Of a stretch of 64,000 bases of DNA, positions 46,120-54,263 are shown in pieces (the first letter of the stretch is position 1; every line of letters starts with the position of its first letter). Where the stretch lies: the NCBI RefSeq assembly GCF_947487575.1, contig NZ_CANKXG010000003.1, forward strand, positions 186,001-250,000, read 5' to 3'. The notes under the pieces were generated by a model. That model was given only the letters and a program-made list of their open reading frames with translations. It had not been told where the DNA came from and made no database searches. This stretch comes from an uncultured Algibacter sp. GTDB taxonomy: Bacteria > Bacteroidota > Bacteroidia > Flavobacteriales > Flavobacteriaceae. Made by a program: the position numbers and the translations under genes.

Positions 46120-47529
46120 TTATTTTATTTTAAAACCAAAATAGTTTTTGGCATTGTAATAGCAAATGTCTTGAACCGTTTTTCCTAAAAATTCAATATC
46201 GTTTGGAATTAATCCTTGCTTTACATCTTCACCTAAGATGTTGCATAGAATACGTCTAAAATATTCATGTCTTGGAAATGACAAGAAGCTACGACTATCT
46301 GTAAGCATACCAACAAATTTACTTAATAAGCCCATATTAGATAAGCAGTTAATTTGCTTTTCCATACCATCTTTTTGGTCTAAAAACCACCATCCAGACC
46401 CCCATTGCATTTTACCTGGGTAATCAGAATTTTGAAAATTCCCCATCATAGTTGCAAAAACTTCATTTTGCGACGGATTCAAATTATATGTAATGGTTTT
46501 TGCTAGTTTATTATTTAAGTTTAATGTGTTAAATAATTTAGACATAGACTGAGCTACAGGAAACTCTCCTATAGAATCTACACCAGCATCTAGACCTATT
46601 TGCTCTAGTAATCTACTATTATTATTTCTAATGGCGCCAACATGCATTTGTTGCGTCCAGCTTTTAGCATGATACATTTCGCATAACTTTACAAGAATAC
46701 AAGATGTAAATATGTTTGCCTCTTCTTTAGAAATTTCAGTTCCAGAGATGCGTTTCTTAAATATAACATCAGCTAGATCTTCTGTGAAATCTGAAGCAAA
46801 AATCTCTTCTAAACCATAGTCAGATAAACGACATCCTAAACTATCGAAAAAATCAATACGCATTTGAATAGCTTTTAATAAATCTTCTAAATTTTGAATA
46901 GAAAAATCTACACAAGCAGCAAGTTTAGCAATATAAGATGAAAATGATGGTTTTTGCACCATTAACAAATTATCAGGTCTAAATGTTGGAAACACCTTAG
47001 TAAAAAAACCTTTTTCAGCAATTTCCTGATGGTATTTTAAATCGTCAATAGGATCATCAGTAGTACAAATTACCTCAACTTTTAAATCTTCTAAAAGTTG
47101 GGCTGGTGTTTTGTGTTCTAAAACAGCATTTGCTTTTTCGTAAATAGCTTCGGCTGTATTAGGTTGTAACAATTCATCGATATCAAAATAACGCTTCAAC
47201 TCTAAATGTGTCCAATGAAATAATGGATTTCTTAAAGTATAAGGCACTGTTTCAGCCCATTTTAAAAACTTTTCCTTATGAGATGTTGCAGAACTAGTAA
47301 TAAAAATTTCGTCAATACCATTAGCTCTCATAGCACGCCATTTATAGTGATCTCCCTTAAGCCATGCTTCGGTAATGTTTTTTATTGGTTGATTTTCTGC
47401 TATTAATTGAGGTGATAAATGATTGTGATAATCGATAATTGGTAAATCTTTTGCATAATTATGGTATAGTTTTTCAGCTACATCAGATTGCAAAATAAAA
47501 TTATCGTTAATAAAGTTAGTTGTATTCAT
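46120..47529 (-). CDS. uxaC: Glucuronate/galacturonate isomerase
   Basis: The protein has 469 residues, the usual length of UxaC. The metal-binding start PIIDYHNHLSP, ICTTDDPIDDLKYH, QMHVGAIRNNN and LTDSRSFLSFPRHEYFRRILCNILG are conserved blocks of this amidohydrolase-like family. It converts D-glucuronate to D-fructuronate, and D-galacturonate to tagaturonate, in the cytoplasm. With uxuA and the SDR at 51573 it completes the glucuronate arm to 2-keto-3-deoxygluconate. Confidence 0.96.
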   Translation of the reverse strand: MNTTNFINDNFILQSDVAEKLYHNYAKDLPIIDYHNHLSPQLIAENQPIKNITEAWLKGDHYKWRAMRANGIDEIFITSSATSHKEKFLKWAETVPYTLRNPLFHWTHLELKRYFDIDELLQPNTAEAIYEKANAVLEHKTPAQLLEDLKVEVICTTDDPIDDLKYHQEIAEKGFFTKVFPTFRPDNLLMVQKPSFSSYIAKLAACVDFSIQNLEDLLKAIQMRIDFFDSLGCRLSDYGLEEIFASDFTEDLADVIFKKRISGTEISKEEANIFTSCILVKLCEMYHAKSWTQQMHVGAIRNNNSRLLEQIGLDAGVDSIGEFPVAQSMSKLFNTLNLNNKLAKTITYNLNPSQNEVFATMMGNFQNSDYPGKMQWGSGWWFLDQKDGMEKQINCLSNMGLLSKFVGMLTDSRSFLSFPRHEYFRRILCNILGEDVKQGLIPNDIEFLGKTVQDICYYNAKNYFGFKIK

Positions 47530-47538
47530 AGATAAAAT

Positions 47539-48717
47539 CTAGTTCAATGATACTTGTAACGGGTTATTTATTTTTTTTGAAAAGCTTTCTAAATACGTAT
47601 TCCAATTATCTTTAGAAATAAATTCTCCTGCCTTTTTCCAGCCAAAACCAGCGTAATAAATTGCTTTATTATTGTTTATTTTAACTTCTGCAAATAAATT
47701 ACTTTCATCTTTCAATGGTGTATCATATAGTGTTGAAGTAATCATGCTTCCGTTAGGAACCACTATGCCTGTTCCTAATTCAGAATCTCCATGTGGTTGC
47801 CAATATGATACCCATCCTGAAGATTGGTTTTGAGTATCCTCTCCATCTTTTTCATGTAAAGTTAATCCTGTTGAAAACGTATCTGTTCCTGAAATTTCAA
47901 TTTCAAATCGAGATAAATTATTTCCATAGTCTAAAGAAATATGTTTGGTTTCTGAAATAGATTTCCCATTAGCATCCCAATCTGCATATTCTAAAACAAA
48001 ACTGGTTCTTATTGGCCCTGTAGTAATCGTTTTCCAGTTAGTAAAATTTCTAGATATGTGATATATAGAATCTGCTTTTACAGCAATACCACCTACACCA
48101 CGAGAAACACCTACATGAAAATTATCTAGTCCTTCTCCTGAATCTTTATGATAAGCACCTTTTTCCGTTTCAGCTTTTTTGTACCATTTATTAATTATAG
48201 GATATTCAACACGTTTTAACCACGCATCAATCCCGCTAGAAAGTGTACCTCCTTTAACCTCATCCTCAACCATTTTTTGTGCCGTAGGTCCAAAAGTTCT
48301 AAATCCAACTTTGTTATTTTCCCACGCATAATCGTCTGTTCTTTCTGGAACAAATCTAGAATAACAATACTGTAATGTTTCAGGTTTTTCAGAAGCATCA
48401 ACCGAAACTAATTTATATTGATGTGTTGCATTAGCAGCTATTTCTGGTTGAAATAATAGCACATCTGCTTTACCATCTTCATTATTATCTACAAATTGAG
48501 ATACTAAGATCTTATTAGTTTTTATATCCTTGACTGAAAAGCTTTCAAAATCTTCATCTTCATTAAGTTTTAAATCTGCTTTATTGATTTCAACTGTTTC
48601 AAATGTACGTGCTATATCTAAAGTGTTTTTAACCATGATAATATGGTTATGCTCTTTCTTACAACCTAAAAGGATAAAAAAAGCTAGAACCACTAAAAAT
48701 AAAGTTGCTTTTTTCAT
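47539..48717 (-). CDS. DUF4861-family lipoprotein
   Basis: The protein has 392 residues with lipoprotein signal LVVLAFFILLGC (Cys19). Two segments, IVVPNGSMITSTLYDTPLKDESN and NFHVGVSRGVGGIAVK, fit the DUF4861 family, which is common in uronate-containing polysaccharide loci of Bacteroidota; I know of no firmly established biochemistry for it. It is a secreted, beta-rich protein in the middle of a cytoplasmic uronate operon, so it probably handles a uronate-containing substrate in the periplasm, for example as an esterase-, lyase- or hydrolase-like enzyme. Function unassigned. Confidence 0.75.
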   Translation of the reverse strand: MKKATLFLVVLAFFILLGCKKEHNHIIMVKNTLDIARTFETVEINKADLKLNEDEDFESFSVKDIKTNKILVSQFVDNNEDGKADVLLFQPEIAANATHQYKLVSVDASEKPETLQYCYSRFVPERTDDYAWENNKVGFRTFGPTAQKMVEDEVKGGTLSSGIDAWLKRVEYPIINKWYKKAETEKGAYHKDSGEGLDNFHVGVSRGVGGIAVKADSIYHISRNFTNWKTITTGPIRTSFVLEYADWDANGKSISETKHISLDYGNNLSRFEIEISGTDTFSTGLTLHEKDGEDTQNQSSGWVSYWQPHGDSELGTGIVVPNGSMITSTLYDTPLKDESNLFAEVKINNNKAIYYAGFGWKKAGEFISKDNWNTYLESFSKKINNPLQVSLN

Positions 48718-48719
48718 AA

Positions 48720-49511
48720 TTAATCTTCGTTTGAAGGTTTACCTATAGTAGCTAAAATTCCACCATCAACATATACAACATGACCGTTAACAAAATCACT
48801 AGCTTTTGATGACAAAAATATTGCTGCACCAGCTAAATCATTAGGATCACCCCAACGACCTGCAGGTGTTCTACCTACAATAAATTCGTTAAATGGATGT
48901 CCATCTACGCGAATAGGAGCTGTTTGTGATGTTGCAAAATACCCAGGACCAATACCATTAGTTTGAATATTAAATTTGGCCCACTCGGTAGCCATACTCC
49001 TTGTTAACATTTTCAAACCTCCTTTTGCTGATGCGTAAGCACTTACAGAGTCTCGTCCTAATTCACTCATCATAGAACAAATGTTGATGATTTTCCCTCC
49101 TCCTCTTTCAATCATTCCTTTCGCAACACACTTAGATACAATAAAAGGTGCAACTAAATCTACCTGAATTACAGCATTGAAATCTGTGACTTCCATATCG
49201 ATTATAGGAGTTCTTTTTATAATTCCTGCATTGTTGACTAGAATATCTATAGATCCAACTTCCTTTTCTATTTTTGCAATAGAGTCTTTTACTGCCTTTT
49301 CATCAGTTACATCAAAAACGTATCCGTATGCATTAAGTCCTGACGCCTTATATTCTTCAACTGCTGCTGCTAACTTATCTGTAGAATTATTATTTACTAC
49401 AATAGTTGCTCCAGCATTACCTAATCCTTTGGCCATTGCCATTCCTAATCCATGAACAGCACCAGTTACTAATGCTACTTTACCTGTTAAATCAAATAAG
49501 TTAATTGACAT
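48720..49511 (-). CDS. kduD: 2-dehydro-3-deoxy-D-gluconate 5-dehydrogenase (SDR)
   Basis: This 263-residue classical short-chain dehydrogenase has the cofactor loop TGAVHGLGMAMA (17-28), NNAG at 93-96, and the catalytic Y159 and K163 in YASAKGG. The sequence ILVNNAGIIKRTPIIDM and the adjacency to kduI identify it as KduD. It reduces 3-deoxy-D-glycero-2,5-hexodiulosonate (2,5-diketo-3-deoxygluconate) to 2-keto-3-deoxygluconate. It lies 10 bases after kduI. Confidence 0.93.
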   Translation of the reverse strand: MSINLFDLTGKVALVTGAVHGLGMAMAKGLGNAGATIVVNNNSTDKLAAAVEEYKASGLNAYGYVFDVTDEKAVKDSIAKIEKEVGSIDILVNNAGIIKRTPIIDMEVTDFNAVIQVDLVAPFIVSKCVAKGMIERGGGKIINICSMMSELGRDSVSAYASAKGGLKMLTRSMATEWAKFNIQTNGIGPGYFATSQTAPIRVDGHPFNEFIVGRTPAGRWGDPNDLAGAAIFLSSKASDFVNGHVVYVDGGILATIGKPSNED

Positions 49512-49521
49512 ATCTATAATT

Positions 49522-50364
49522 TTATTTTAATTCGTTTATTTTACAATGATCCATATCTCCGTAATCTAGGTTTTCGCCTGCCATACCCCAAATAAATGAG
49601 TAATTACTCGTTCCAGAACCTGAGTGTATAGACCATGGTGGCGAAATTACTGCTTGATTATTTCCCATCCAGATATGGCGTGTTTCTTGTGGTTGCCCCA
49701 TAAAATGACATACCGCTTGGTCTTCGGCAACTTCAAAATAAAAATAGACTTCCATTCGTCTATCATGTACATGCGCAGGCATGGTGTTCCATGAGCTTCC
49801 TGATTTTAAAGTTGTCATTCCCATTTGCAATTGGCAAACATCAACTACACTATTTACTATGTACTTTCTTAAAGTACGCGCATTTGCAGTTTCAGGTGCA
49901 CCTAACTCGATAACTTCGACATCATTGATTCCAATTTTTTTAGTAGGATGTGCTTTATGTGCAGGTGTAGAGTTTAAATAAAACTTAGCTGGATTTTTTT
50001 CAGATACACTTGAAAAAACCACTTTTTTATTTCCTTGTCCAACGTACAATGCTTCTCTATGATTTAAAACATAGTCTTTACCATCAACAGATACAGTACC
50101 TGATTCCCCTATATTTATAATACCAAGTTCTCTTCGTTCTAAAAAATACGGCGCTTTCAAAGGGTCTATAGCTTCTAATTCAATTGAATTTAAAATTGGC
50201 ATAGCCCCACCAGTTATAAATCTATCATAATGCGAATAGACTAAGTTTATTTTATCGGATTCAAATAAATTTTCAATTAAAAACTCTTCTCTTAATTGAT
50301 TTGTATCATATTGTTTTACGCCTTGTGGACTTGATGCGTAACGCGTTTCATAATTTGTATTCAT
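49522..50364 (-). CDS. kduI: 4-deoxy-L-threo-5-hexosulose-uronate ketol-isomerase
   Basis: The protein has 280 residues, matching KduI. The metal ligands H198, H200 and E205 (HVHDRRMEVYFYFE) and H247 (PPWSIHSGSG) correspond to those of the E. coli enzyme. It isomerises 4-deoxy-5-keto-hexuronate, the product of GH88 or lyase action, to the diketo acid reduced by KduD. It lies 20 bases after uxuA within the operon. Confidence 0.96.
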   Translation of the reverse strand: MNTNYETRYASSPQGVKQYDTNQLREEFLIENLFESDKINLVYSHYDRFITGGAMPILNSIELEAIDPLKAPYFLERRELGIINIGESGTVSVDGKDYVLNHREALYVGQGNKKVVFSSVSEKNPAKFYLNSTPAHKAHPTKKIGINDVEVIELGAPETANARTLRKYIVNSVVDVCQLQMGMTTLKSGSSWNTMPAHVHDRRMEVYFYFEVAEDQAVCHFMGQPQETRHIWMGNNQAVISPPWSIHSGSGTSNYSFIWGMAGENLDYGDMDHCKINELK

Positions 50365-50384
50365 GATTAACCTATGCTTTTAAT

Positions 50385-51560
50385 TTATATATTTTGTTTT
50401 AAACCGTATTCTAAACCTCTTAATTCTGCTAAACCACGTAATCTTCCAATTCCTGAATACCCTGGATTAGTTTTTTTATTCAAATCATCAAGCATTTGAT
50501 GCCCATGATCTGGTCTTACTGGAATAGCGTAATCTTTATATCCTTCAGCCTGTCTTCTTTTTTCTTCTACAAGAACTTCTTTGACAATGCTATACATATC
50601 TACATCGCCATCAAGGTGGTTAGCTTCGTAAAAATTACCTTGTTCATCTCGTTTTGTACTTCTTAAGTGAAGGAAATGAGCACGATCTGCAAAACGTTTA
50701 AATATTTGCACCAAATTATTATCAGCTCTTACTCCTAAGGATCCTGTACAAAACGTAATTCCATTTGATCTATCAGGAACATTATCGAATAAATAAGCGT
50801 AATCTGACTCAGTGCTTACTACTCTAGGCAAGCCTAATATTGGGTAAGGTGGGTCATCTGGATGAATACACATTAATACTTCATTTTGAGAAGCTACAGG
50901 TATAATTTCTTTTAAAAATAATACCAAATTTTCTCTTAATGTCTGCGCATCAATCCCTGAGTAAGTATCTAAAATGGTTTGAAACTGTTCTAACGTATAC
51001 CCTTCTTCAGCTCCTGGTAATCCTGCTATAATATTATTAACAAGTTGTTTTTTATGCGCTTCATCAAGACCATCGAAATAAACTTTAGCCGCTGCTTTTT
51101 GAGAATCATTATAACTATCTTCAGCTCCAGGTCGTTTTAATAAAAACAATTCGAAAGCTGCAAAAGCAATCACATCAAAACGTAATGCTCTAGAACCATC
51201 TTCAACCTCAAAATTTAAATCAGTACGCGTCCAATCTAAAACTGGCATAAAATTGTAGCACACAATGTTTACACCATTTTTAGCCAAATTCTCTATACTT
51301 TCCTTATAGCGTTCAATATAAGTTTCAAACTCACCTGAGCGTGTTTTTATATTTTCATGAACAGGAATACTTTCAACAACACTCCAAGTTAAACCTGCTT
51401 GTTCAATAGTTTCTTTTCTTTTAACAATTTCATCAATTGCCCATACTTCTCCGTTCGGAATATGATGTAATGCCGAGACAACTCCTGTTGCTCCAGCTTG
51501 TTTTATATCTGATAAAGATACAGGGTCATTTGGCCCGTACCATCTCCATGTTTGTTCCAT
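50385..51560 (-). CDS. uxuA: Mannonate dehydratase
   Basis: The protein has 391 residues, the standard length. The segment [62 protein letters not shown] and [13 protein letters not shown] are hallmark UxuA blocks with the iron-binding His/Cys/Asp residues. It dehydrates D-mannonate to 2-keto-3-deoxygluconate. It follows the fructuronate-reductase-type SDR by 12 bases, giving the consecutive steps of the same arm. Confidence 0.97.
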   Translation of the reverse strand: MEQTWRWYGPNDPVSLSDIKQAGATGVVSALHHIPNGEVWAIDEIVKRKETIEQAGLTWSVVESIPVHENIKTRSGEFETYIERYKESIENLAKNGVNIVCYNFMPVLDWTRTDLNFEVEDGSRALRFDVIAFAAFELFLLKRPGAEDSYNDSQKAAAKVYFDGLDEAHKKQLVNNIIAGLPGAEEGYTLEQFQTILDTYSGIDAQTLRENLVLFLKEIIPVASQNEVLMCIHPDDPPYPILGLPRVVSTESDYAYLFDNVPDRSNGITFCTGSLGVRADNNLVQIFKRFADRAHFLHLRSTKRDEQGNFYEANHLDGDVDMYSIVKEVLVEEKRRQAEGYKDYAIPVRPDHGHQMLDDLNKKTNPGYSGIGRLRGLAELRGLEYGLKQNI

Positions 51561-51572
51561 ATTATTATTTAT

Positions 51573-52400
51573 TTAAACACCACTGTAAGCACTAAAACCT
51601 CCATCAACTGGTATTACAACTCCTGTTATAAAAGAAGCACCTTCACCACATAACCACAATGTTGTACCAACTAAATGTTCAGGCTCTCCAAACTTACCCA
51701 TTGGCGTTTGTTCAATAATTTGATTACCACGAGGTGTTAAACTTCCATCACTATTCGTTAATAAAGCCCTATTCTGTTCTGTTAAGAAAAAACCAGGTGC
51801 TAAGGCATTAACACGAATTCCAACCTTAGAAAAATGAACTGCTAGCCACTGCGTAAAGTTAGACACTGCTGCTTTAGCACCACTGTAAGCTGGTATTTTT
51901 GTTAAAGGTGTAAAGGCATTCATTGAAGATACATTTAGAATACTACAACCTTCTCTTCCTACCATATCTTCTGCGAAAATTTGTGTTGGTAATAAAGTTC
52001 CAATAAAATTTAAGTTAAATACGAATTGAATTCCCGTAGGATCTAAATCAAAAAATGTTTTAAAACCTTCTGTTTTATTAAGTAAATCTTCGGCTTGTAA
52101 AAACGGATTGCTAGTTGTTCCTAAAGGATGATTTCCTCCTGCACCATTTATTAGAATATCACATTTTCCAAATGCTTTATTAACTTCTTCTTTTGCTAAA
52201 ACCAACGAATCTTTTTCCAAAACATTTGCTTCAACTCCAATAGCTGTTCCACCTGCCTCTATAATTTTATCAGCTACTTTTACAGCCGCTTCTTTATTTA
52301 AATCTAATAAGGCTATTTTATGCCCCTGTTTTGCCAAGGCCTCAGCCAAAGTACTACAAAGCACACCTCCTGCACCAGTAACTACTATAGTTTTACTCAT
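51573..52400 (-). CDS. SDR-family D-mannonate oxidoreductase (fructuronate reductase)
   Basis: The protein has 275 residues of the classical SDR fold: TGAGGVLCSTLAEALA for the cofactor, NGAGGNHP, S158/S159 and catalytic Y172 and K176 in YSGAKAA. The position as first gene of the operon before uxuA, together with uxaC, implies reduction of D-fructuronate to D-mannonate. It replaces the long-chain UxuB of enterobacteria, as is common in Bacteroidota. Substrate assignment is by context. Confidence 0.85.
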   Translation of the reverse strand: MSKTIVVTGAGGVLCSTLAEALAKQGHKIALLDLNKEAAVKVADKIIEAGGTAIGVEANVLEKDSLVLAKEEVNKAFGKCDILINGAGGNHPLGTTSNPFLQAEDLLNKTEGFKTFFDLDPTGIQFVFNLNFIGTLLPTQIFAEDMVGREGCSILNVSSMNAFTPLTKIPAYSGAKAAVSNFTQWLAVHFSKVGIRVNALAPGFFLTEQNRALLTNSDGSLTPRGNQIIEQTPMGKFGEPEHLVGTTLWLCGEGASFITGVVIPVDGGFSAYSGV

Positions 52401-52605
52401 TTTTAAGTATTTAGTTTTGTTATATTTTCAACTATTAATATTTTAATAATCATCTCTAAGCGTAAGTTCTGTAAAAAAACCATATTGTTTGATATTTAAC
52501 AATATTTTAATTGAGAAATGTACTTAATTTATACACAATTTGTACTTTTCTGCACCCTATTATTTTCATTAAAATCTCTTAGTAAAAAAGAAAAAAATTA
52601 TTAAT

Positions 52606-52613
52606 CAAATATA
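52606..52613 (-). promoter_or_regulatory. Predicted -7 promoter element of the hexuronate operon
   Basis: On the minus strand TATATTTG matches the TAnnTTTG consensus exactly. At the expected -33 distance there is no TTTG; that stretch is occupied by the TCCTG operator (52631-52653), as would suit a regulator-dependent promoter. Confidence 0.4.
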
Positions 52614-52630
52614 GAAAACAAGGACACTTA

Positions 52631-52653
52631 TACCGTCCTGCTCTGTCCTGTTT
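52631..52653 (-). promoter_or_regulatory. TCCTG-type operator, site e (upstream of hexuronate operon)
   Basis: The core TCCTGCTCTGTCCTG at 52636-52650 matches the shared 15-bp motif at most positions. It lies about 230 bases above the first gene of the kdu/uxu operon, next to the predicted -7 element, in the common orientation. Confidence 0.5.
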
Positions 52654-52755
52654 TTTTTGTAAAATTAATTTTTTTTCGACAGAAAAAAAACAATAATTTA
52701 AAATTTTGGAAATATTAATTTTTAATCAGAAGATTACTCCAAGCTGATTACCTCT

Positions 52756-53757
52756 TTATAAAGAATCCCTTAATATAAGCTTAGTGTTTAAATACATTTG
52801 CAATGTTTGATTAGAATTAATAAACTCTGCAACTTTAGCTCCAAACTCCTTAAAATCAATCGAAATTACCGAAACGCCTTTGTACGTATATTTTTTTAAC
52901 GGCGTATCATTATAAGATAAAATACCCACGTCCTTTCCTAATTCAAAATTAGCATTAGAACATTGATTTAAAACCTCATATAACATCCTATCATTTACTG
53001 TAATATAGGCTGTGTTCTTCTTTACGACAAATTCCTTCGAATTATCAGAAATAGCACATTTAAAGTTGTAGTTCTTGCAAAACCTCTTAAAGTATTCCAA
53101 ACTTTCAGGTGGATGATGGGTAAACTCAGGGTAAACAAAATTCAAAACTTCGTATTTTTCAAATACATCTAGCGCTTTTTCTAAACACGAGTAAAAAGCC
53201 TTTCCAAAATCTTGAAACACATAATTTTCTACATTTTTAAATCCTGATTGTGAATCAATTAACAGTAATTTATTCTTATCAATTCCTAAGAGAATATCAG
53301 AGACTTCCGGATGATCAAACCCCATAACAATATATTTATAATACACACCATTATCTGTATTTAACATCGCTTTAAAGTTTTTTATATCATAATGATGAAA
53401 TTGCAAATCGACAATAACATTTTCGGGCAAGCAACTCATAAATGAGTGATAAAAAACTTCTTTATAGGCTTTGAAAGTACTAATTAGTAATAGGATTTTT
53501 TTTCTACTTTCGCTTATATAATAACCTTTATTAGGAGTGGCCTTTATATAACCTTGTTTCTTTAATAAAGTATATGCCTTAAAAACAGTATCTCTTGAAA
53601 CACCGTAATCTTTACTAAATTCATTTATAGAGGGTATACTATCCCCAGATTCAAATGCATTTATATTAATAGACTCCTTAAATGCATTAACAATTTTAAG
53701 ATATTTTGGAATATTGTTACCATCAATATCTTTAAGAAAAACTTTCTGAGCAATCAT
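52756..53757 (-). CDS. GntR-type regulator with LacI/periplasmic-binding-like sensor domain (hexuronate operon)
   Basis: The protein has 333 residues. The winged helix (about 15-80) carries FESGDSIPSINEFSKDYGVSRDTVF, and the C-terminal sensor domain has ILLLISTFKAYKEVFYHS, AYITVNDRMLYEV and VGILSYNDTPLKKYTY. It is a close paralogue of the xyl regulator at 26835-27827. Located directly above the kdu/uxu operon, it probably responds to a uronate or 2-keto-3-deoxygluconate. A TCCTG-type site 102 bases above its start suggests autoregulation. Confidence 0.88.
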   Translation of the reverse strand: MIAQKVFLKDIDGNNIPKYLKIVNAFKESININAFESGDSIPSINEFSKDYGVSRDTVFKAYTLLKKQGYIKATPNKGYYISESRKKILLLISTFKAYKEVFYHSFMSCLPENVIVDLQFHHYDIKNFKAMLNTDNGVYYKYIVMGFDHPEVSDILLGIDKNKLLLIDSQSGFKNVENYVFQDFGKAFYSCLEKALDVFEKYEVLNFVYPEFTHHPPESLEYFKRFCKNYNFKCAISDNSKEFVVKKNTAYITVNDRMLYEVLNQCSNANFELGKDVGILSYNDTPLKKYTYKGVSVISIDFKEFGAKVAEFINSNQTLQMYLNTKLILRDSL

Positions 53758-53858
53758 AGAAAAAAAATAGAATCTTCGTTAGTAAAGAAAAATCTTTTGG
53801 CATCATTGAAAAAAAAAAAAACCAACTTCATCAAATTAATTATAATAAAATGAAACAT

Positions 53859-53878
53859 CTATCCTGTACTTTCGGTAA
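53859..53878 (-). promoter_or_regulatory. TCCTG-type operator, site f (upstream of the hexuronate regulator)
   Basis: CTATCCTGTACTTTCGGTAA shares TATCCTGTACT with sites b and d but diverges in the second half, so it may be a weak half-site. It lies 102 bases before the start of the regulator gene. Confidence 0.4.
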
Positions 53879-53969
53879 ATTTTTAAAAAAACACTACTCT
53901 TTTATCAATTACTGCTCTGAAACAATACTACTGAGTTATTCAAAAAAAGAGCTAAGGCTATAAACAAAA

Positions 53970-53995
53970 AAAGCCGAAAATTTCTCTTCAGCTTT
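53970..53995 (-). terminator. Terminator of the tRNA-Leu gene
   Basis: AAAGCCGAA (53970-53978) pairs with TTCAGCTTT (53987-53995) with one mismatch; on the minus strand a run of T follows. It lies just beyond the 3' end of the tRNA-Leu fragment, as expected for a tRNA terminator, indicating that this flank is the original chromosome. Confidence 0.6.
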
Positions 53996-54005
53996 TCCTT
54001 TACAG

Positions 54006-54063
54006 TGCGGGCGGGGAGACTCGAACTCCCACACCTCGCGGCACTAGATCCTAAGTCTAGCGT
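54006..54063 (-). tRNA. tRNA-Leu(TAG) 3' fragment (attachment-site remnant)
   Basis: On the minus strand this holds the anticodon arm CTAGA-CTTAGGA-TCTAG (anticodon TAG), the long variable arm expected for leucine, the T arm GGGAG-TTCGAGT-CTCCC, and the acceptor 3' strand CGCCCGC plus discriminator A. The 5' acceptor strand and D arm are absent: upstream of the anticodon stem the sequence is unrelated. This is the usual scar of an element that integrated into the 3' half of a tRNA gene, and the integrase gene lies 200 bases away. The intact copy should lie at the other end of the element, outside this window. Confidence 0.8.
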
Positions 54064-54263
54064 ATATTGCACTAAAGAAACACAAACACACTCATTTTCA
54101 ATGATTTAATTGTTTGTCAATTTTCTTTAAAGTCATATAATATCATATGATATCAATATTTGTTGTACCTATGTTGTACCCAAACGCAGATAATAATTTG
54201 TATCTTTACATAAGTACTTAATCAAATGATATTATGATTTGACTTTCGCAAAACAAATCAAAG
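54064..54263. other. Spacer between tRNA fragment and integrase
   Basis: These 200 bases of AT-rich DNA have several ATAT-type dyads (for example ATATAATATCATATGATAT around 54135-54153) but no ORF. They probably contain arm-type integrase sites and the integrase promoter. Confidence 0.4.

Larger units (their letters stand above)
52401..52755. other. 355-bp regulatory region of the hexuronate operon
   Basis: The region lies between the start of the SDR gene (52400) and the stop of the upstream regulator gene (52756). It is strongly AT-rich with several A and T tracts, no ORF, a predicted promoter at 52606-52613 and a TCCTG operator at 52631-52653. The distance from the -7 element to the start codon is about 200 bases, leaving a long untranslated leader. 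Confidence 0.6.

Noticed and set aside
54006-54100. A complete tRNA-Leu gene
   Set aside because: The anticodon and T arms are perfect, but the D arm and the 5' acceptor strand matching CGCCCGC are not present upstream, so only a 3' fragment exists.
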